DNA of 7,518 bases from Prevotellaceae bacterium UBA1786 (GTDB taxonomy: Bacteria; Bacteroidota; Bacteroidia; Bacteroidales; Bacteroidaceae): assembly GCA_002314525.1 (NCBI GenBank), contig DCGE01000213.1, forward strand, positions 1,493 to 9,010, read 5' to 3'. Shown here piece by piece: positions 5,904 through 7,518 of this stretch (its first letter is position 1; each line of letters starts with the position of its first letter). Under the pieces are notes generated by a model. The model was not told the origin of the DNA, searched no databases, and saw only the letters and a program-made list of their open reading frames with translations. Position numbers and translations under genes: made by a program.

Positions 5904-7067
5904 ATGGCACTAAAAATCTTAAGTGTTGACGACGAGCTTGACCTCGAGTTACTACTTACTCAATATTTCAGACGAAAGATTCGCAAGGGAGAATATGAAT
6001 TCTTCTTTGCGCATAATGGTGTAGAGGCTCTTCAAGAACTACTCAATCATCCAGACATAGATATTATCCTCAGCGACATCAATATGCCCGAGATGGATGG
6101 ACTCACCCTCCTTAAGCGAATCAAGGATCGAAACAATCCAGCCCTGAAGGTCATCATGGTAAGTGCATACGGCGAGATGAGCAACATCCGTGAGGCAATG
6201 AACAACGGAGCCTTCGACTTTGCGACAAAACCTATTGACCTCGACGACCTTCAACGCACCATCGACAAGGCACAGGAAGAGATTGACTTTGTCAAGCAGA
6301 CTCAGCGCGAGCACGGCCAGCTTGTTGACATCAAGGCAGACTTATCATTAGCCGCCGAGGTACAGCAAGCAATTCTCCCACAAGACTTTCCTCCATTTGA
6401 AGATATCACAGACGTTGTTGACATCTACGCAACGATGCATCCAGCGAAAGATGTCGGTGGCGACTTCTATGACTTCTTCCGCATTGACGAAGACCATATA
6501 GGCATCGCCATGGCAGACGTCTCGGGCAAGGGAGTGCCAGCAGCATTGTTTATGACGATGAGCCACACGTTGTTACGTTTCACAGGAAGGCGAAGCACCG
6601 AGCCAGTAACGACAATCACCGAGACGAACGACATGCTCGCCCACGAGTCATTCGACTCAATGTTCGTAACCATCTTCTATGGTGTCTATAACGTACGCAC
6701 TGGTGTTCTCAATTATGTCAATGCCGGCCACAACCCACCATACATCCTTCACAAAGACGGCAAGGTGACAGTCTTATCAAGCACCATAAACATCTGTGCC
6801 GGTGTAATGGAGGATTTCCCATATCAGGCAGAAAAGCTGAAGCTTGAGAGCGGAGACATGTTAGTAACCTTCACCGATGGTGTTACCGAGGCATGTGATG
6901 TTGACGACAAGCTATATGGCGAGAAACGTCTTGAGGACTTGCTCGGAACACTAAGCGGAAAAACCTCAAAGGATGTTGTTGACGCCATCATAGCCGACGT
7001 CAAGCACCATGCCGAAGGTGCCGAGCAGAGCGACGACATCACTATCCTGAACATCAAGCGAATGTAA
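5904..7067 (+). CDS. Response regulator with SpoIIE/RsbU-type PP2C phosphatase output
   Basis: The protein has 387 residues. A receiver domain fills about 1-125: acidic pair D9/D10, phospho-acceptor D58 in ILSDINMPEMDG, switch residue S87, and K109 in ATKP. A helical linker (about 120-160, with the AEVQQAILPQ motif found before RsbU domains) leads to a PP2C-like phosphatase (about 165-385). Its metal aspartates are all present: D187 in GGDFYD, D205 in ADVSGKG, D325 in FTDGVTEA, and D377/D378 in SDDIT. The protein should be a soluble serine/threonine phosphatase switched by phosphorelay, usually acting on an anti-sigma-factor antagonist (STAS) protein. It has no DNA-binding domain. No histidine kinase, STAS protein or anti-sigma factor is in the window. 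A coiled-coil membrane protein gene follows by 17 bp. Confidence 0.95.
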   Translation: MALKILSVDDELDLELLLTQYFRRKIRKGEYEFFFAHNGVEALQELLNHPDIDIILSDINMPEMDGLTLLKRIKDRNNPALKVIMVSAYGEMSNIREAMNNGAFDFATKPIDLDDLQRTIDKAQEEIDFVKQTQREHGQLVDIKADLSLAAEVQQAILPQDFPPFEDITDVVDIYATMHPAKDVGGDFYDFFRIDEDHIGIAMADVSGKGVPAALFMTMSHTLLRFTGRRSTEPVTTITETNDMLAHESFDSMFVTIFYGVYNVRTGVLNYVNAGHNPPYILHKDGKVTVLSSTINICAGVMEDFPYQAEKLKLESGDMLVTFTDGVTEACDVDDKLYGEKRLEDLLGTLSGKTSKDVVDAIIADVKHHAEGAEQSDDITILNIKRM

Positions 7068-7084
7068 CAACCATATCTGGCAAC

Positions 7085-7518
7085 ATGGACAAGCAAGCAC
7101 TGAAGGACATACTCCACAAATCAAGATCCATCTTCGACCGTGGGCTGTCACTCGTATGTATCGCCGCACTCAGCAGTGCGGTGACATACTTTGTGTGCAG
7201 CAGCAAGTATGAACAGACACTTGAGGACCTGGACGAGCAGATAAAAAAACTAAAGGCCGAAGAGCAGGAAGCACGCATCAACAAGCGCATCAGCCAGCAG
7301 ATGGAGGAGATAGCCTACGACCAGAAGACCATCTCTGACAAACAGACCGAACGTGCAATACACGAAGCACAGTTAGCAGACATCGAGCGTAACAAAGCAG
7401 AATTCGAGCGCATCAAGGCACAGAAAGCCGAGCAGGCAGCAAACGCCTCAGCAGCCCATGCCGACAGTATGAGCATGATAGCCCATGAGCAGACAGCCTT
7501 AGCAATACAGAATCTCCA
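7085..7518 (+). CDS. Membrane-anchored coiled-coil protein, N-terminal part (cut by right window edge)
   Basis: The frame is open from ATG 7085 to the window edge: 144 codons plus two bases. A short charged cytoplasmic-looking start (1-19) is followed by one hydrophobic segment (about 20-38, GLSLVCIAALSSAVTYFVC). A very long Lys/Glu/Gln/Ala-rich helix then runs from about 41 to the edge (for example LEDLDEQIKKLKAEEQEAR), most likely coiled coil. The end (HADSMSMIAHEQTALAIQNL) resembles the alanine-rich linkers that often precede repeat or propeller domains in Bacteroidetes sensor proteins, but the downstream domain is not visible. It starts 17 bp after the phosphatase stop with no terminator between, so the two are probably co-transcribed. 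I do not recognise a named family; a role as scaffold or sensor for the phosphatase is inference. Confidence 0.8.
   Translation, partial: MDKQALKDILHKSRSIFDRGLSLVCIAALSSAVTYFVCSSKYEQTLEDLDEQIKKLKAEEQEARINKRISQQMEEIAYDQKTISDKQTERAIHEAQLADIERNKAEFERIKAQKAEQAANASAAHADSMSMIAHEQTALAIQNL

Overview
The window looks like ordinary chromosome from a Bacteroidales bacterium, most likely of the Prevotella/Segatella group. Four putative promoters carry the Bacteroidetes -7 box (TAnnTTTG) with a TTG/TTTG -33 box. Shine-Dalgarno sites are absent in front of genes, and the gene families (Crp/Fnr regulator, M3 peptidase, lipoproteins with short signal peptides, split ChrA, receiver-RsbU phosphatase) are typical of that order. 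The genus is an inference from gene content and moderate GC; nothing here proves it.

Left block (1-3348, minus strand): a four-gene array read right to left. It holds a Crp/Fnr-type regulator, an M3-family oligopeptidase close to E. coli Dcp in length and motifs, a small lipoprotein, and the start of a dCMP deaminase that runs off the left edge. Spacings are 2 bp, a 4-bp ATGA overlap and 7 bp, so this is almost certainly one operon driven from a promoter at about 3353-3387.

Middle (3349-4578): a divergent intergenic region, then a plus-strand OmpA/MotB-type peptidoglycan-binding lipoprotein with strongly biased codons. A 244-bp gap follows. It contains a tandem heptamer array, a large imperfect inverted repeat and a strong bidirectional terminator shared with the convergent genes to the right.

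Right block (4579-7518): two half-size chromate-transporter (CHR) genes on the minus strand, encoding a two-subunit transporter. They are divergent from a plus-strand pair made of a receiver-SpoIIE/RsbU phosphatase and the start of a membrane-anchored coiled-coil protein cut by the right edge. The divergent promoters here are mirror images about one axis.

I found no CRISPR array, phage gene, transposase, tRNA or rRNA, and no clearly new system. The points most worth a second look are the phosphatase/coiled-coil pair, the symmetric promoter, and the repeat-plus-hairpin stretch downstream of the OmpA gene.
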